Source: Pelomonas sp047654785 (GTDB lineage Bacteria > Pseudomonadota > Gammaproteobacteria > Burkholderiales > Burkholderiaceae_C). Taken from it: DNA of 64,000 bases. Every line of letters starts with the position of its first letter. Positions within the stretch are counted from its first letter, which is position 1. The position numbers and the translations under genes are program-made. Location: the NCBI RefSeq assembly GCF_047654785.1, contig NZ_JASGKQ010000003.1:2046001-2110000 (forward strand), written 5' to 3'. The notes under the pieces were generated by a model. That model made no database searches. It saw only the letters and a list, made by a program, of their open reading frames with translations, and had not been told where the DNA came from. Shown one piece after another: positions 42,473 through 51,701 of this stretch.

Positions 42473-43607
42473 CGCTGGCGCGCCGCGCGGTGTCCTGGCG
42501 CAGCAGTTCGTGGAGGTGGACGAAGCGCTGGTGCAGCGCCGCGCGGCGCGGCGCGTCGGCCAGCAGCGCCTCGGCCTCGCCGGCCAGGCGCTCGGGGGTG
42601 CAGTCGTGCTGCAGCAGCTCCGGCACGAGGAAGTCGCGCGCCAGGATGTTGGGCAGGCCCACCCAGGGCAGCAGGCCCTTGCCCTTCATGCGCCACCAGT
42701 TCAACGCGTTCATGCGGTAGGCGATCACCATCGGGCGCTTGAACAGCGCCGCCTCCAGCGTGGCCGTGCCGCTGGCCACCAGCGCCAGGTCGCAGGCCGC
42801 CAGCGCCGCGTGGGACTGGCCGTCGACGAGCTGGACGGCGGCGCCGCCCGCGTCCGCGAGCAGCGGCTCGACGAGCCCGCGCAGGCCCGGCACGACCGGC
42901 ATCACGAAGCGCCGGCCGGGCCGTGCCAGCCGCTTCGCCGCGCCGAGCAGCGCCGGCGCGATGTGGCGGATCTCGCTGCGCCGGCTGCCGGGCAGCAGCG
43001 CGATGACGGTGTCGGCCTCCGGCAGCGCCAGGGCCTCGCGGGCCGCCGGGCGCGGCGGCTCCATCGGGATCGCGTCGGCCAGCGGATGGCCCACGTAGGT
43101 GGCGCCGATGCCGGCCCGCTGCAGGATCTCGGGCTCGAACGGGAACAGGCACAGCACATGGTCGGCCGCGCGCCTCAGGGTCTCGATGCGCTCCGGCCGC
43201 CAGGCCCAGAGGGACGGGCAGACGAAGTGGACCGTCCTGATGCCGGCCTCGCGCAGCCGCGTCTCCAGGCCGAAGTTGAAATCGGGCGCATCGACGCCGA
43301 TGAACAGGTCGGGCCTGTCGGCGATCAGGCGGTTGCCGAGCTGCCTGCGGATCGCCAGCAGCTCGCGCAGGTTCAGCAGCGCATCGACGTAGCCGAAGAG
43401 GGACAGCTTGCTGTGCGGCCACCAGGTCTCGAAGCCCTGGGCCAGCATCTTCGGGCCGCCGATGCCCTCGGACCGCAGCCCGGGCCAGCGCGCGCGCAGG
43501 CCCTGCAGCAGCAGGCCGGCCAGCAGGTCGCCGCTGGCCTCGCCGGCCACCATGCCGAGGCGGGGCGGGATCACCCTAAATCCGGCAGTTGACCGCTTGC
43601 CATTCAT
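42444..43607 (-). CDS. lpxB: Lipid-A-disaccharide synthase
   Basis: A GT19 enzyme condensing UDP-diacylglucosamine with lipid X, in lipid A synthesis. Core motifs: MVAGEASGDLLAG near the start, CPSLWAWRPERIE, YVGHPLAD, LLPGSRRSEI, and SGTATLEAALFKRPMV. With the ATG at 43607 the protein is 387 residues, but its first 11 residues are encoded by the inserted element (43574-43809), which also gives an AGGA ribosome binding site. The older start was probably near 43574 (GTG) or 43553 (ATG, MVAGEASG). Its 3' end overlaps rnhB. Confidence 0.92.
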   Translation of the reverse strand: MNGKRSTAGFRVIPPRLGMVAGEASGDLLAGLLLQGLRARWPGLRSEGIGGPKMLAQGFETWWPHSKLSLFGYVDALLNLRELLAIRRQLGNRLIADRPDLFIGVDAPDFNFGLETRLREAGIRTVHFVCPSLWAWRPERIETLRRAADHVLCLFPFEPEILQRAGIGATYVGHPLADAIPMEPPRPAAREALALPEADTVIALLPGSRRSEIRHIAPALLGAAKRLARPGRRFVMPVVPGLRGLVEPLLADAGGAAVQLVDGQSHAALAACDLALVASGTATLEAALFKRPMVIAYRMNALNWWRMKGKGLLPWVGLPNILARDFLVPELLQHDCTPERLAGEAEALLADAPRRAALHQRFVHLHELLRQDTARRASDAIAQLLPA

Positions 43608-43809
43608 CGAAGGTCCTGATGGTTCAACACCTCGTCGCCCATGCGGAGATCGGCACTTCGATGAGCAGCGCTGCACGCCCGCTGGTCTGGCGCTGCGGGC
43701 CGCTGGCGGCGTTGCTTCTCCTCGCGGGCATGAGCCCGCAGCGTCGTCGCGCCTTGCCAGCGGCCCGCCTCGCCAGCCCCTCGGGCATGCCCAACTGCCG
43801 GATTTAGGG
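43574..43809. mobile_element. 236-bp MITE-like element between lpxA and lpxB
   Basis: Bounded by 18-bp perfect terminal inverted repeats, CCCTAAATCCGGCAGTTG at 43574-43591 and its complement at 43792-43809, flanked by a 3-bp direct repeat TCA (43571-43573 and 43810-43812). No coding sequence of transposase type inside. It lies where lpxA and lpxB are normally adjacent. The 90 bp from here to the lpxA stop have no gene. Confidence 0.75.
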
Positions 43810-43900
43810 TCACGTCACACCTCCGCCGAACGCGCGGACCGGGCGCCGGGCCGCTCCCAAGCCGGCCCGCACCGGCGAGGTGCTGCTTGGACGAGGGGCT

Positions 43901-44695
43901 TCACTGCCTGACGATGCCGCGCGTGGAGGCGGCGAGGAAGGCGAGCATGGTGTCGATGTCGCCGTCGGCCGCGCCGCCTTCCGTGCCGCGCAGCGCCTCG
44001 ATGGCCGCGCAGGCCTCGTCCAGCGTGTGGCCGCTGCGGTAGAGCAGCTTGTAGACCTGGCGGATCACGCCGATGCGTTCGGCGCTGAAGTCGCGCCGCT
44101 TCAGGCCGACGACGTTGACGGCGCGCGCCGCCAGCGGGTTGCCGTCCACGGTCATGAACGGCGGCACGTCATGCGCCACGTGGGCCTGGAAGCCGATCAT
44201 CGCGTGGCTGCCGATGCGCATGCGCTGCAGGATGCCGCTCAGGCCGCCGATGGTGACCCAGTCGCCCACCGTCACGTGGCCGGCGAAGGTCACGCCGTTG
44301 GCCAGCGTGTTCTGGTTGCCCAGCACCGAGTCATGCGCGATGTGGCAGTAGGCCATGATCCAGTTGTCATCGCCCACCGCCGTCTCGCCGCGGTCCTGCA
44401 CGGTGCCGACGTTGAGCGTGCAGAACTCGCGGATGGTGTTGCGGTCGCCGATCACCAGCGTCGTCGGCTCGCCGGCGTACTTCTTGTCCTGGTTGGCGGC
44501 GCCGATCGAGCTGAACTGGAAGAAGCGGTTGTCGCGGCCGATGGTGGTGTGGCCCTCGATGACGACGTGCGGCCCGACGACGGTGCCGGCGCCGATCCTC
44601 ACGTGCGGGCCGATCAGCGTGTAGGCGCCGACCTCGACGCTGCTGTCCAGCTCGGCGGCAGGGTCAATCAATGCTGTCGGATGAATCAAAGCCAT
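43901..44695 (-). CDS. lpxA: UDP-N-acetylglucosamine acyltransferase
   Basis: A 264-residue LpxA, the first enzyme of lipid A synthesis, adding a 3-hydroxyacyl chain from acyl-ACP to UDP-GlcNAc. A left-handed beta-helix of hexapeptide repeats fills residues 1-190 (SVEVGAYTLIGPHVRIGAGT and so on), with the catalytic His in YCHIAHDSVLG, then NVVGLKRR and a helical C-terminus. It follows fabZ after a 126-bp gap holding a palindromic repeat. Confidence 0.96.
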   Translation of the reverse strand: MALIHPTALIDPAAELDSSVEVGAYTLIGPHVRIGAGTVVGPHVVIEGHTTIGRDNRFFQFSSIGAANQDKKYAGEPTTLVIGDRNTIREFCTLNVGTVQDRGETAVGDDNWIMAYCHIAHDSVLGNQNTLANGVTFAGHVTVGDWVTIGGLSGILQRMRIGSHAMIGFQAHVAHDVPPFMTVDGNPLAARAVNVVGLKRRDFSAERIGVIRQVYKLLYRSGHTLDEACAAIEALRGTEGGAADGDIDTMLAFLAASTRGIVRQ

Positions 44696-44740
44696 GCCGG
44701 CTCCAGAGACGCACGCGCAAAGCGCGTGTTCGACCCCTCC

Positions 44741-44820
44741 AGCGGCACCCGTGGAGCTGGCTTTGCCAGGCCACTGGGTGCGCCCCCTTGAGGGGGCCGG
44801 CGAAGCCGGTAGGGGGTGGG
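44741..44820. repeat. GC-rich palindromic spacer repeat, copy 3
   Basis: Lies between lpxA and fabZ. GTGGAGCTGGCTTTGCCAGG, then GCGCCCCCTTGAGGGGG, then GGCGAAGCCGG and TAGGGGGTGGG. The closest relative in this window is 5512-5589. In both cases the repeat touches the following gene's stop codon (44822 and 5591). Confidence 0.7.
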
Positions 44821-44821
44821 C

Positions 44822-45289
44822 TCAATCATTGATGCGGCGCATGGTGCACATCAGCTCGGCCTCAGCCGCGAGCTGCTCGCCCACCAGCGCCCGGGCCGAG
44901 AACTTGTAGATGCCGGCCTTGGCGCGGCCCAGCGTCACCTCCAGCACGAGCTGGTCGCCCGGCTCGACGGGGCGCTTGAAGCGGGCGCCGTCGATGCCGG
45001 CGAAATAGACCACCGCCTTGTCGTCCAGCACGATGCCCATGGTCTCGATGGCCAGCAGCGTCGCGGCCTGGGCCAGCGCCTCCAGCACCAGCACGCCGGG
45101 CATCACCGGGCGGTGCGGGAAGTGGCCGAGGAAGAAGGGCTCGTTGATGGAGACGTTCTTGATCGCGCGGATGCGCTCGCCCTTGACCAGCTCCGCCACC
45201 CGGTCCACCAGCAGGATGGGGTAGCGGTGCGGCAGGCGCTTCAGGATGTCGTGGATGTCCATCGTCGTCGGGGTCGTCGTCTCAGTCAT
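44822..45289 (-). CDS. fabZ: 3-hydroxyacyl-ACP dehydratase FabZ
   Basis: A 155-residue hot-dog dehydratase that makes trans-2-enoyl-ACP in fatty acid synthesis and competes with LpxA for 3-hydroxyacyl-ACP. Active-site region GHFPHRPVMPGVLVLEALAQA includes the catalytic His and Glu. The opening ILKRLPHRYPILLVDRV is conserved. ATG overlaps the lpxD stop (ATGA). Confidence 0.96.
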   Translation of the reverse strand: MTETTTPTTMDIHDILKRLPHRYPILLVDRVAELVKGERIRAIKNVSINEPFFLGHFPHRPVMPGVLVLEALAQAATLLAIETMGIVLDDKAVVYFAGIDGARFKRPVEPGDQLVLEVTLGRAKAGIYKFSARALVGEQLAAEAELMCTMRRIND

Positions 45290-46329
45290 TTCTTTTCCAG
45301 CGCGCGCACACGCTCTCTCAGGCCATGGAGCTGGCGCAGCGTGGCCGCGTTCTTCTGCCAGCTCGAATTCTCTTCGAAGGGATGCGGGCCGCTGTACACG
45401 CCCGGCGCGGCGATGCTGCGCGTGACGGTGGTGGCCGCCGAGATGTGCACGCCGTCCGCCAGCGTCAGGTGGCCGATGATGTTGGCCGCGCCGCCGATGG
45501 TGCAGTTCGCGCCGATGCGCGTGGAGCCCGCGACCGCCGCGCAGCCGGCCATCGCGGTGTTCCTGCCGACGCGCACGTTGTGGGCGATCTGGATCAGGTT
45601 GTCGAGCTTCACGCCGTCCTCGATGACGGTGTCGCCGAGCGCGCCGCGGTCGATGCAGGTGTTGGCGCCGATCTCGACGTCGTCGCCGATGCGCACGTTG
45701 CCCAGCTGTTCGATCTTCACGTAGCCGCTCGGGCTCGGCGCGAAGCCGAAGCCGTCCGCGCCGATGACGACGCCGCTGTGGACCAGGCCGCGCGCGCCGA
45801 TGCGGCAGCCGTGGCCCAGCACCACGCGGGGCGCCAGCCGCGTGCCCTCGCCGACGGCGGCGCCGCGCTCGATGACGCAGTGCGCGCCGATGCGGGCATC
45901 GCGGCCGATCACGGCGCCGGCCTCGACGACGGCCAGCGGGCCGACCTCCACGCCCTCGCCCAGCCGCGCATCCGGCGACACGATGGCGCTGGCATGCACG
46001 CCGGCCTGCGCCGCCGGCCGCGTGCGCGCCGCCCACCACTGCGTGAGCCGGGCGAAGTACAGATAGGGGTCGGGCGTGACGATGACCGCGCCGCCCGCGT
46101 CGCCACGCCGGGCCGCCGCCTCGGCCAGCGCCGGCGCGACGATGACGCAGCCCGCCCGCGTCGTGCCCAGTTGGGCCTGGTAGCGTGGATTGGCCAGGAA
46201 GCTGATGCCGTCGGCCTCGGCCTCGTCCAGCGGCGCGATGCGCGCGATGCGCACCTCGGACCCACCAAGCAAATCGCCGCCCAAGGCGGCGATCAGCTCG
46301 GCGAGCGCGACGGGGGGCGTCGGGCTCAT
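45286..46329 (-). CDS. lpxD: UDP-3-O-(3-hydroxyacyl)glucosamine N-acyltransferase
   Basis: A 347-residue LpxD adding the second, amide-linked acyl chain in lipid A synthesis. N-terminal uridine-binding domain (ISFLANPRYQAQL), then a left-handed beta-helix (GVEVGPLAVVEAGAVIGRDARIGAHC shown by its hexapeptide pattern), and NLIQIAHNVRVG with the catalytic His. A helical C-terminus ends RALEKK. ATG at 46329, 14 bp after the skp stop. Confidence 0.95.
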   Translation of the reverse strand: MSPTPPVALAELIAALGGDLLGGSEVRIARIAPLDEAEADGISFLANPRYQAQLGTTRAGCVIVAPALAEAAARRGDAGGAVIVTPDPYLYFARLTQWWAARTRPAAQAGVHASAIVSPDARLGEGVEVGPLAVVEAGAVIGRDARIGAHCVIERGAAVGEGTRLAPRVVLGHGCRIGARGLVHSGVVIGADGFGFAPSPSGYVKIEQLGNVRIGDDVEIGANTCIDRGALGDTVIEDGVKLDNLIQIAHNVRVGRNTAMAGCAAVAGSTRIGANCTIGGAANIIGHLTLADGVHISAATTVTRSIAAPGVYSGPHPFEENSSWQKNAATLRQLHGLRERVRALEKK

Positions 46330-46343
46330 CGTGAGCGTCCGGC

Positions 46344-46853
46344 TTACTTCTGCGCGTTCAGCGCGTCGATCACCTTCTTGGTGATGTCCACGCGGGCGCT
46401 GAAGTGGATCGCGTCCTGCAGGATCAGGTCGTACTTCTCGGCGTCGAAGATCTGCTTGATGACGCGGTTGGCCTTCTCGACCACCACGGACAGCTCCTCG
46501 TTCTTGCGCTGCGTCAGGTCTTCCTGCCATTCGCGGCGCTTGCGCTGCAGGTCGCGCTCCTGCTCCACGACGTCGCGCTGGCGGCGGCTGCGCTCGGACT
46601 CGGACAGCGTCGGCGCGTCCTTCTCGAGCTTCTCGGCGGCGCCGCGCAGCCGGCTTTCCAGGTCACGCAGGTCCTTCTCGCGCTTGCCGAACTCCGCTTC
46701 CAGCTTGATCTGCGCCGTCTTGGCCAGGTTGGCCTCGCGCAGCACGCGCTCGCTGTTGACGTAGCCGATCTTGAGTTCCTGGGCTTGCACGGCCGGGGCG
46801 GCCACCGTCATTGCGGCGGCCAGGGCCACCGATTGCAAGAGCTTGCTCATCAT
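46344..46853 (-). CDS. skp: OmpH/Skp-like periplasmic chaperone
   Basis: A 169-residue exported chaperone for outer-membrane proteins. The signal peptide ends APAVQA; the mature part opens QELKIGYVNSERVLRE, a hallmark of OmpH, and continues as a long Glu/Arg/Lys-rich coiled coil forming the tentacles. ATG overlaps the bamA stop by one base (TGATG). Located directly after its functional partner bamA. Confidence 0.94.
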   Translation of the reverse strand: MMSKLLQSVALAAAMTVAAPAVQAQELKIGYVNSERVLREANLAKTAQIKLEAEFGKREKDLRDLESRLRGAAEKLEKDAPTLSESERSRRQRDVVEQERDLQRKRREWQEDLTQRKNEELSVVVEKANRVIKQIFDAEKYDLILQDAIHFSARVDITKKVIDALNAQK

Positions 46854-49165
46854 CAGAATGCAGTCCCGATCTGGAATTGGAATTTCTCGATTCTATCCGT
46901 GCGTTCCTTGCGGATGGGCTGGCCATAGCTCAGGCGCAGCGGCCCCATCGGCGAGATCCACGACAGGCCGATGCCGGCCGACGCGCGCACGCTGTCGAAC
47001 TTCAGCTTCTCGTGCGAGCCCCAGACGTTGCCCGCGTCGCCGAACAGGAAGATGCGGAAGCTCTTGTCGTTGCCGCTGCCGGGCACCGGCAGGTAGAGCT
47101 CGGCGTTCAGGTTGAAGCGGCGGTTGCCGCCGCTGTAGGAGCCGGTGTTGTCCACCGGGCCCAGCGAGCCGGCCTCGAACACGCGCACCGAGCCCAGGCC
47201 GCCGCCGTAGAAGTTCTTGAAGATCGGATAGGGCCGGTTGCCCAGGCCCGCGCCCCAGCCCAGCTCGCTGTTGACGCCCAGCGTGATCTTGTTCGTGATC
47301 TCGAAGTACTGCTGGTACTGCAGGTTCAGCCGCGCGAACTGCGCGTCGCCCAGCGGGCTCAGCTCGACGTTGACGCGCTGGTACTTGCCCCGCGACGGCG
47401 TGATGACGCTGTCGCGGCTGTCGCGCTGCCAGCCGATGGTCAGCGGCACGGCGTTGCTGCGCTGGCCGAACTGGTTGACGAACAGCAGGTAGCTGTTCGG
47501 CAGGCCCTTGGAGGTGGTGATGTCGGTCTCTTCGTAGCCGACGCCGAAGAACACGGTGTCGACCTCGGAGAAGGGCACGCCGAAGCGGATCGCGCCGCCC
47601 TTGGTGACGTACTCGTACTCCTCGCCCAGCGTGTTGATGGGCTTGGTGGTGCGGTAGAACACGTCGATGGCGCGCGACACGCCGTCCACCGTGAAGTACG
47701 GGTCCACCGTGCTGATCTGCAGCTGGCGGCCGGTGCGCGCGGTGGCGATGTCGATGCCCAGGTAGTTGCCCGAGCCGAACACGTTGTCCTGGCGGATGGA
47801 GCCGCTGAACGACAGCCGCTGCTGGCTGGAATAGCCCGCGCCGACGGTGATCGCGCCGGTGGGGCGCTCGGCGACGGTCAGCAGCACGTCGACCTGGTCC
47901 TGCGCGCCCGGCACCTCCTGGGTGTCGATGCTGACTTCCTTGTCCTTGAAGTAGCCCAGGCGCTCGACGCGGTCGCGCGAGGCCTTGATCTTCTGGCCGT
48001 CGTACCAGGCGGCCTCGAACTGGCGGAACTCGCGGCGGATGACCTCGTCGCGCGTGCGCGAGTTGCCCGAGATGATGACCTTGCGCACGTAGACGCGGCG
48101 CTGCGGCTCGCCGATCAGCGTGACGACCACCTGGCCGGTCTCGCGGTTGATGTCCGGGCGGCTGTCGACGCGGGCGAAGGCGTAGCCGTAGGTGCCGTAC
48201 AGGTCGCTGAACGCGCGCGTCGTCGCGGCCACGGCCTCGCCGTTGTAGGCCTGGCCGGGCTTCATGAACACGAGGTGCTTGAAGTCGTCCTCGCGGCCCA
48301 GGAAGTCGCCTTCGAGCTTGATGCCGGTGACGGTGTAGGGCTGGCCCTCGCTGACCGTGATGGCGATGCTGATGCTCTGCTTGTCCGGCGAGATCGTCAC
48401 CTGCGTGGACGTGACCGCGAACTCCAGGTAGCCACGGTTCAGGTAGTGGCTGCGGATGGTTTCGAGGTCGGCGTTGAGCTTGGCGCGCGAGTAGCGGTCG
48501 GTCTTGGTGTACCAGGTCAGCCAGCCGCTCGTCGTCTGCTCCAGCAGGCCCAGCAGCGTGCTTTCCGAGAACACCTTGGAGCCCAGGATGCGGATCTCGG
48601 CGATCTTGGCCGGCTCGCCCTCGGTCACGTTGAAGCTGACGTTGACGCGGTTGCGCTCGATCGGGGTGATGGTGGTCGTGACCTCGGCGCCGTACAGGCT
48701 GCGCGTCAGGTACTGGCGCTTGAGCTCCTGCTCGGCGCGGTCGGCCAGCGCCTTGTCGAAGGGCTTGCCCTCGCCGATGCCCACGTCCTTCAGCGACTTG
48801 GTCAGCGCCTCGGTGTCGAACTCCTTGAGGCCGACGAAGTTGACGTTGGCGATGATGGGGCGCTCGTCGATGATGACGACGGCGGCATCGCCCTCGATGC
48901 TGATGCGCACGTCCTTGAACAGCCCGGTGGCGAACAGCGCGCGCAGCGCCGCGGCGCCCTTCTCGTCGTTGTAGGTGTCGCCGATGCGGAAGGGCAGCGA
49001 CGCGAACACGGTGCCCGGGTCGGTGCGCTGCAGGCCTTCGACGCGGATGTCCTTCAGCACGAAGGGATCGACGGCCCAGGCCAGCCCCGACTGGAAGATC
49101 CCCGCGAGAGCCAAAGCCAGGAATGAGGGGCGCAGCGATGCTCCCGAGCGGAAAGGAAAGGACAT
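46853..49165 (-). CDS. bamA: Outer membrane assembly factor BamA
   Basis: A 770-residue Omp85 protein, the central insertase for outer-membrane beta-barrels. The signal peptide ends GLAWA; five POTRA domains follow (from FVLKDIRVEGLQR to about residue 420), then a 16-strand barrel ending QIGTAF with a terminal Phe. The L6 loop motif usually written VRG(F/Y) reads GSVRVFEAG here, with Val in place of the conserved Gly; the Arg is kept. Lies between rseP and skp, as in most betaproteobacteria. Confidence 0.96.
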   Translation of the reverse strand: MSFPFRSGASLRPSFLALALAGIFQSGLAWAVDPFVLKDIRVEGLQRTDPGTVFASLPFRIGDTYNDEKGAAALRALFATGLFKDVRISIEGDAAVVIIDERPIIANVNFVGLKEFDTEALTKSLKDVGIGEGKPFDKALADRAEQELKRQYLTRSLYGAEVTTTITPIERNRVNVSFNVTEGEPAKIAEIRILGSKVFSESTLLGLLEQTTSGWLTWYTKTDRYSRAKLNADLETIRSHYLNRGYLEFAVTSTQVTISPDKQSISIAITVSEGQPYTVTGIKLEGDFLGREDDFKHLVFMKPGQAYNGEAVAATTRAFSDLYGTYGYAFARVDSRPDINRETGQVVVTLIGEPQRRVYVRKVIISGNSRTRDEVIRREFRQFEAAWYDGQKIKASRDRVERLGYFKDKEVSIDTQEVPGAQDQVDVLLTVAERPTGAITVGAGYSSQQRLSFSGSIRQDNVFGSGNYLGIDIATARTGRQLQISTVDPYFTVDGVSRAIDVFYRTTKPINTLGEEYEYVTKGGAIRFGVPFSEVDTVFFGVGYEETDITTSKGLPNSYLLFVNQFGQRSNAVPLTIGWQRDSRDSVITPSRGKYQRVNVELSPLGDAQFARLNLQYQQYFEITNKITLGVNSELGWGAGLGNRPYPIFKNFYGGGLGSVRVFEAGSLGPVDNTGSYSGGNRRFNLNAELYLPVPGSGNDKSFRIFLFGDAGNVWGSHEKLKFDSVRASAGIGLSWISPMGPLRLSYGQPIRKERTDRIEKFQFQIGTAF

Positions 49166-49179
49166 GGGACCGGGGAGTT

Positions 49180-50538
49180 TCAGTGCCAGCCCGCCAGGCG
49201 GGCGACGTCGTTGGAAAGGGCCAAGGCCATCATCAGCAGCAGGATCAGCGCACCGATGCGCTGCATGAATTGCTGCCACCGTTCGGGGACGGGGCGGCCG
49301 CTCAGACCCTCGAAAAGATGATACATGAGGTGCCCGCCGTCGAGCATCGGCAGCGGGAGCAGGTTCAGCACGGCCAGGCTCAGCGAGATCTTGGCGAGGA
49401 AGTCGAGGTAGGGCGTGAGCCCGGCCTGCGCGGACTGGCCGGCGTAGTCGGCGATGGTCAGCGGGCCGCTGAGGTTGCGGGGCCAGGCCTCGCCGGTCAG
49501 GATGCGGCCGATCAGGCGCAGCGTGGTGGCCGCCATGTCCCAGCTCTGCTGCACGCCGCGCCACAGCCCGCCGGCGAGGCCGTGGCTGACGAACACGCGC
49601 TCCGGCGGCCCGCCCACGCCGATCTCCAGGCGGGCGATGCGCTGGCCGCCTTCCTCGATGACGCGCGGCGTGGCCTGCAGCTCGACGACGTGGCCCGCAC
49701 GCTCCACTTGCCACGCCATCGCGCGCGGCTGCTCGCCGTCGTGCGCGCGGCGGATGGCGTCGCGCAGGAAGCCGGCATCGGGCACGGCCTGGCCGTCGAT
49801 GGTCAGCACCCGGTCGCCCGCCTGCAGGCCGGCGGCCGCGCCCGGGCCGGCCGCGGCGACCTGGCGGATCAGCGGCTCGGCCAGCGGCGACAGGCCGATG
49901 TCCAGGAACAGCCGCGCGTCCGGCGCGCGCCCGGCCAGGCGCTCGGTCTCCAGCCGCAGGCTGCGCGTGCCATGGCCCGGCGCGCCCACCGACAGGTGCA
50001 GCGGCTCGCCCAGCGCCTGCGCGCGCGCCACGGCGGCCTGCAGATCCGCCAGCGATTCGACGGCGTCCCACTGCTGGCCGTCGGCCGACACGGCCTGCAC
50101 CCAGTCGCCCGCGCGCACGCCGGCCTGGTCGGCGAGCGAGCCGGCCGGCGGCGTGCCGAGCACGGCCTTGGGCAGCTCGCTGCCCAGCCAGGCGACCGCG
50201 GCGAACAGCAGCACGGCCAGCACCCAGTTCGCGGCCGGGCCGGCGGCGACGATGGCCGCGCGCTGGCGCAGCGGCCGCTGGTTGAAGGCCTGCCCGCGCT
50301 CGCCGGGCGCCACCGGGCCGTCGCGCTCGTCCAGCATGCGCACATAGCCGCCCAGCGGCAGCGCGCTGAGCGTGAACTCGGTACCGTCGCGCCCGATGCG
50401 GCGCCAGACGACGCGGCCGAATCCGATCGAGAAGCGCAGCACCTTGACGCCGCAGGCCTTGGCCACGCGGTAGTGGCCCCATTCGTGGACGGCGATCAGC
50501 AGCGCCAGCGCGGCGAGGAAGGCGATGACGGTGGTCAT
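49180..50538 (-). CDS. rseP: RseP-type site-2 intramembrane zinc protease
   Basis: A 452-residue inner-membrane metalloprotease. HEXXH is at residues 18-22 (AVHEWGHYRVAK) in the first helix, the third metal ligand is in NLLPLPMLDGGHL near the C-terminus, and PDZ-like segments (GSLADQAGVRAGD; GAAAGLQAGDRVLTIDG) lie in the periplasmic part. It cleaves anti-sigma factors and leftover signal peptides in related bacteria. Overlaps dxr by 4 bases. Confidence 0.95.
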   Translation of the reverse strand: MTTVIAFLAALALLIAVHEWGHYRVAKACGVKVLRFSIGFGRVVWRRIGRDGTEFTLSALPLGGYVRMLDERDGPVAPGERGQAFNQRPLRQRAAIVAAGPAANWVLAVLLFAAVAWLGSELPKAVLGTPPAGSLADQAGVRAGDWVQAVSADGQQWDAVESLADLQAAVARAQALGEPLHLSVGAPGHGTRSLRLETERLAGRAPDARLFLDIGLSPLAEPLIRQVAAAGPGAAAGLQAGDRVLTIDGQAVPDAGFLRDAIRRAHDGEQPRAMAWQVERAGHVVELQATPRVIEEGGQRIARLEIGVGGPPERVFVSHGLAGGLWRGVQQSWDMAATTLRLIGRILTGEAWPRNLSGPLTIADYAGQSAQAGLTPYLDFLAKISLSLAVLNLLPLPMLDGGHLMYHLFEGLSGRPVPERWQQFMQRIGALILLLMMALALSNDVARLAGWH

Positions 50539-51701
50539 GCCAGCCGCTCCGCGTGGGCGCGCGTGCGGGCGTCCAGCGCCAGCAGCGCCTCGATGCTGCC
50601 GCAATCGCCCGGCACGATGTCGGCCAGGCACTGCGCGTTGACGGCGTGGATGCGGTCGAAGCGCAGCCGGCCGTTCAGGAAGGCATCGACGGCCACCTCG
50701 TTGGCCGCGTTCAGCACCGTGGTCGTGCCCTCGGGCCCGCGCAGCGCCTGCCAGGACAGGTGCAGGCCGGGGAAGCGCAGCGCGTCGGCCGCCTCGAAGG
50801 TCAGGCCCGGCGTGGTCAGCAGGTCCAGCCGGCTGGCGCCCGACGTGATGCGCTCGGGGAAGGACAGGCCGTAGGCGATGGGCACGCGCATGTCGGGCGT
50901 GCCGAGCTGCGCCAGCACCGACTGGTCGCGGCAGACCACCATGGAGTGGATGATGCTCTGCGGGTGGATCAGCACGCGGATCTGCTCCGGCGCGAGGTTG
51001 AACAGCCAGCGCGCCTCGATGACCTCCAGCGCCTTGTTCATCATCGTCGCCGAATCGACCGAGATCTTGCGGCCCATGACCCAGTTCGGGTGGGCGCAGG
51101 CCTGCTCGGGCGTCACGTCGGCGAGCGTCGCCGGATCGCGCTGCCGGAACGGGCCGCCCGAGGCGGTCAGCACGATGTGGTCGATGCGCTCATGCCAGGT
51201 CGCGCGGTCTTCCGGCAGGCACTGGAAGATGGCCGAGTGCTCGCTGTCGATGGGCAGCAGCGTCGCGCCGCCGGCCTGCACCGCCTGCATGAACAGCGCG
51301 CCGCCGACGACGATGGCCTCCTTGTTCGCCAGCAGCAACCGCTTGCCGGCGCGGGCCGCGGCGATGGCGGGCGCCAGGCCGGCGGCGCCGACGATGGCGG
51401 CCATGACCGTGTCCACCTCCGGATGCGCGGCGATCTCGGCCAGCGCGGCGGCGCCGTCCAGCACCTCGGTGCGGCTGCCGGCCTCGCGCAGGCGCTCGCG
51501 CAGCCGCGCCGCGGCCTCGCGCTGCGGCATCACCGCGAAGCGCGGCTGCCAGCGCAGGCACTGGGCCAGCAGTTCGTCCACGCGGCTCATCGCGCTGAGC
51601 GCGACGACTTCATAGCGTTCGGGATGGCGCGACAGCACGTCCAGCGTGTTGACGCCGATGGAGCCGGTGGCGCCGAGGACGCAGAGGCGTTGGCGGGTCA
51701 T
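50535..51701 (-). CDS. dxr: 1-deoxy-D-xylulose-5-phosphate reductoisomerase
   Basis: A 388-residue NADPH-dependent enzyme of the MEP isoprenoid pathway. NADPH fold VLGATGSIGVNTLDVL at residues 8-23; LLLANKEAIVVGG; metal and substrate region DSEHSAIFQCL; and GRKISVDSATMMNKALEVIEA (key residues Ser, Asp and Glu). It sits beside uppS, which uses the pathway's product. Overlaps cdsA by 4 bases. Confidence 0.96.
   Translation of the reverse strand: MTRQRLCVLGATGSIGVNTLDVLSRHPERYEVVALSAMSRVDELLAQCLRWQPRFAVMPQREAAARLRERLREAGSRTEVLDGAAALAEIAAHPEVDTVMAAIVGAAGLAPAIAAARAGKRLLLANKEAIVVGGALFMQAVQAGGATLLPIDSEHSAIFQCLPEDRATWHERIDHIVLTASGGPFRQRDPATLADVTPEQACAHPNWVMGRKISVDSATMMNKALEVIEARWLFNLAPEQIRVLIHPQSIIHSMVVCRDQSVLAQLGTPDMRVPIAYGLSFPERITSGASRLDLLTTPGLTFEAADALRFPGLHLSWQALRGPEGTTTVLNAANEVAVDAFLNGRLRFDRIHAVNAQCLADIVPGDCGSIEALLALDARTRAHAERLA

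Noticed and set aside
43613..43800. Small plus-strand frames inside the lpxA-lpxB element
   Set aside because: Short, without a ribosome binding site or similarity to any transposase; the element looks non-autonomous.
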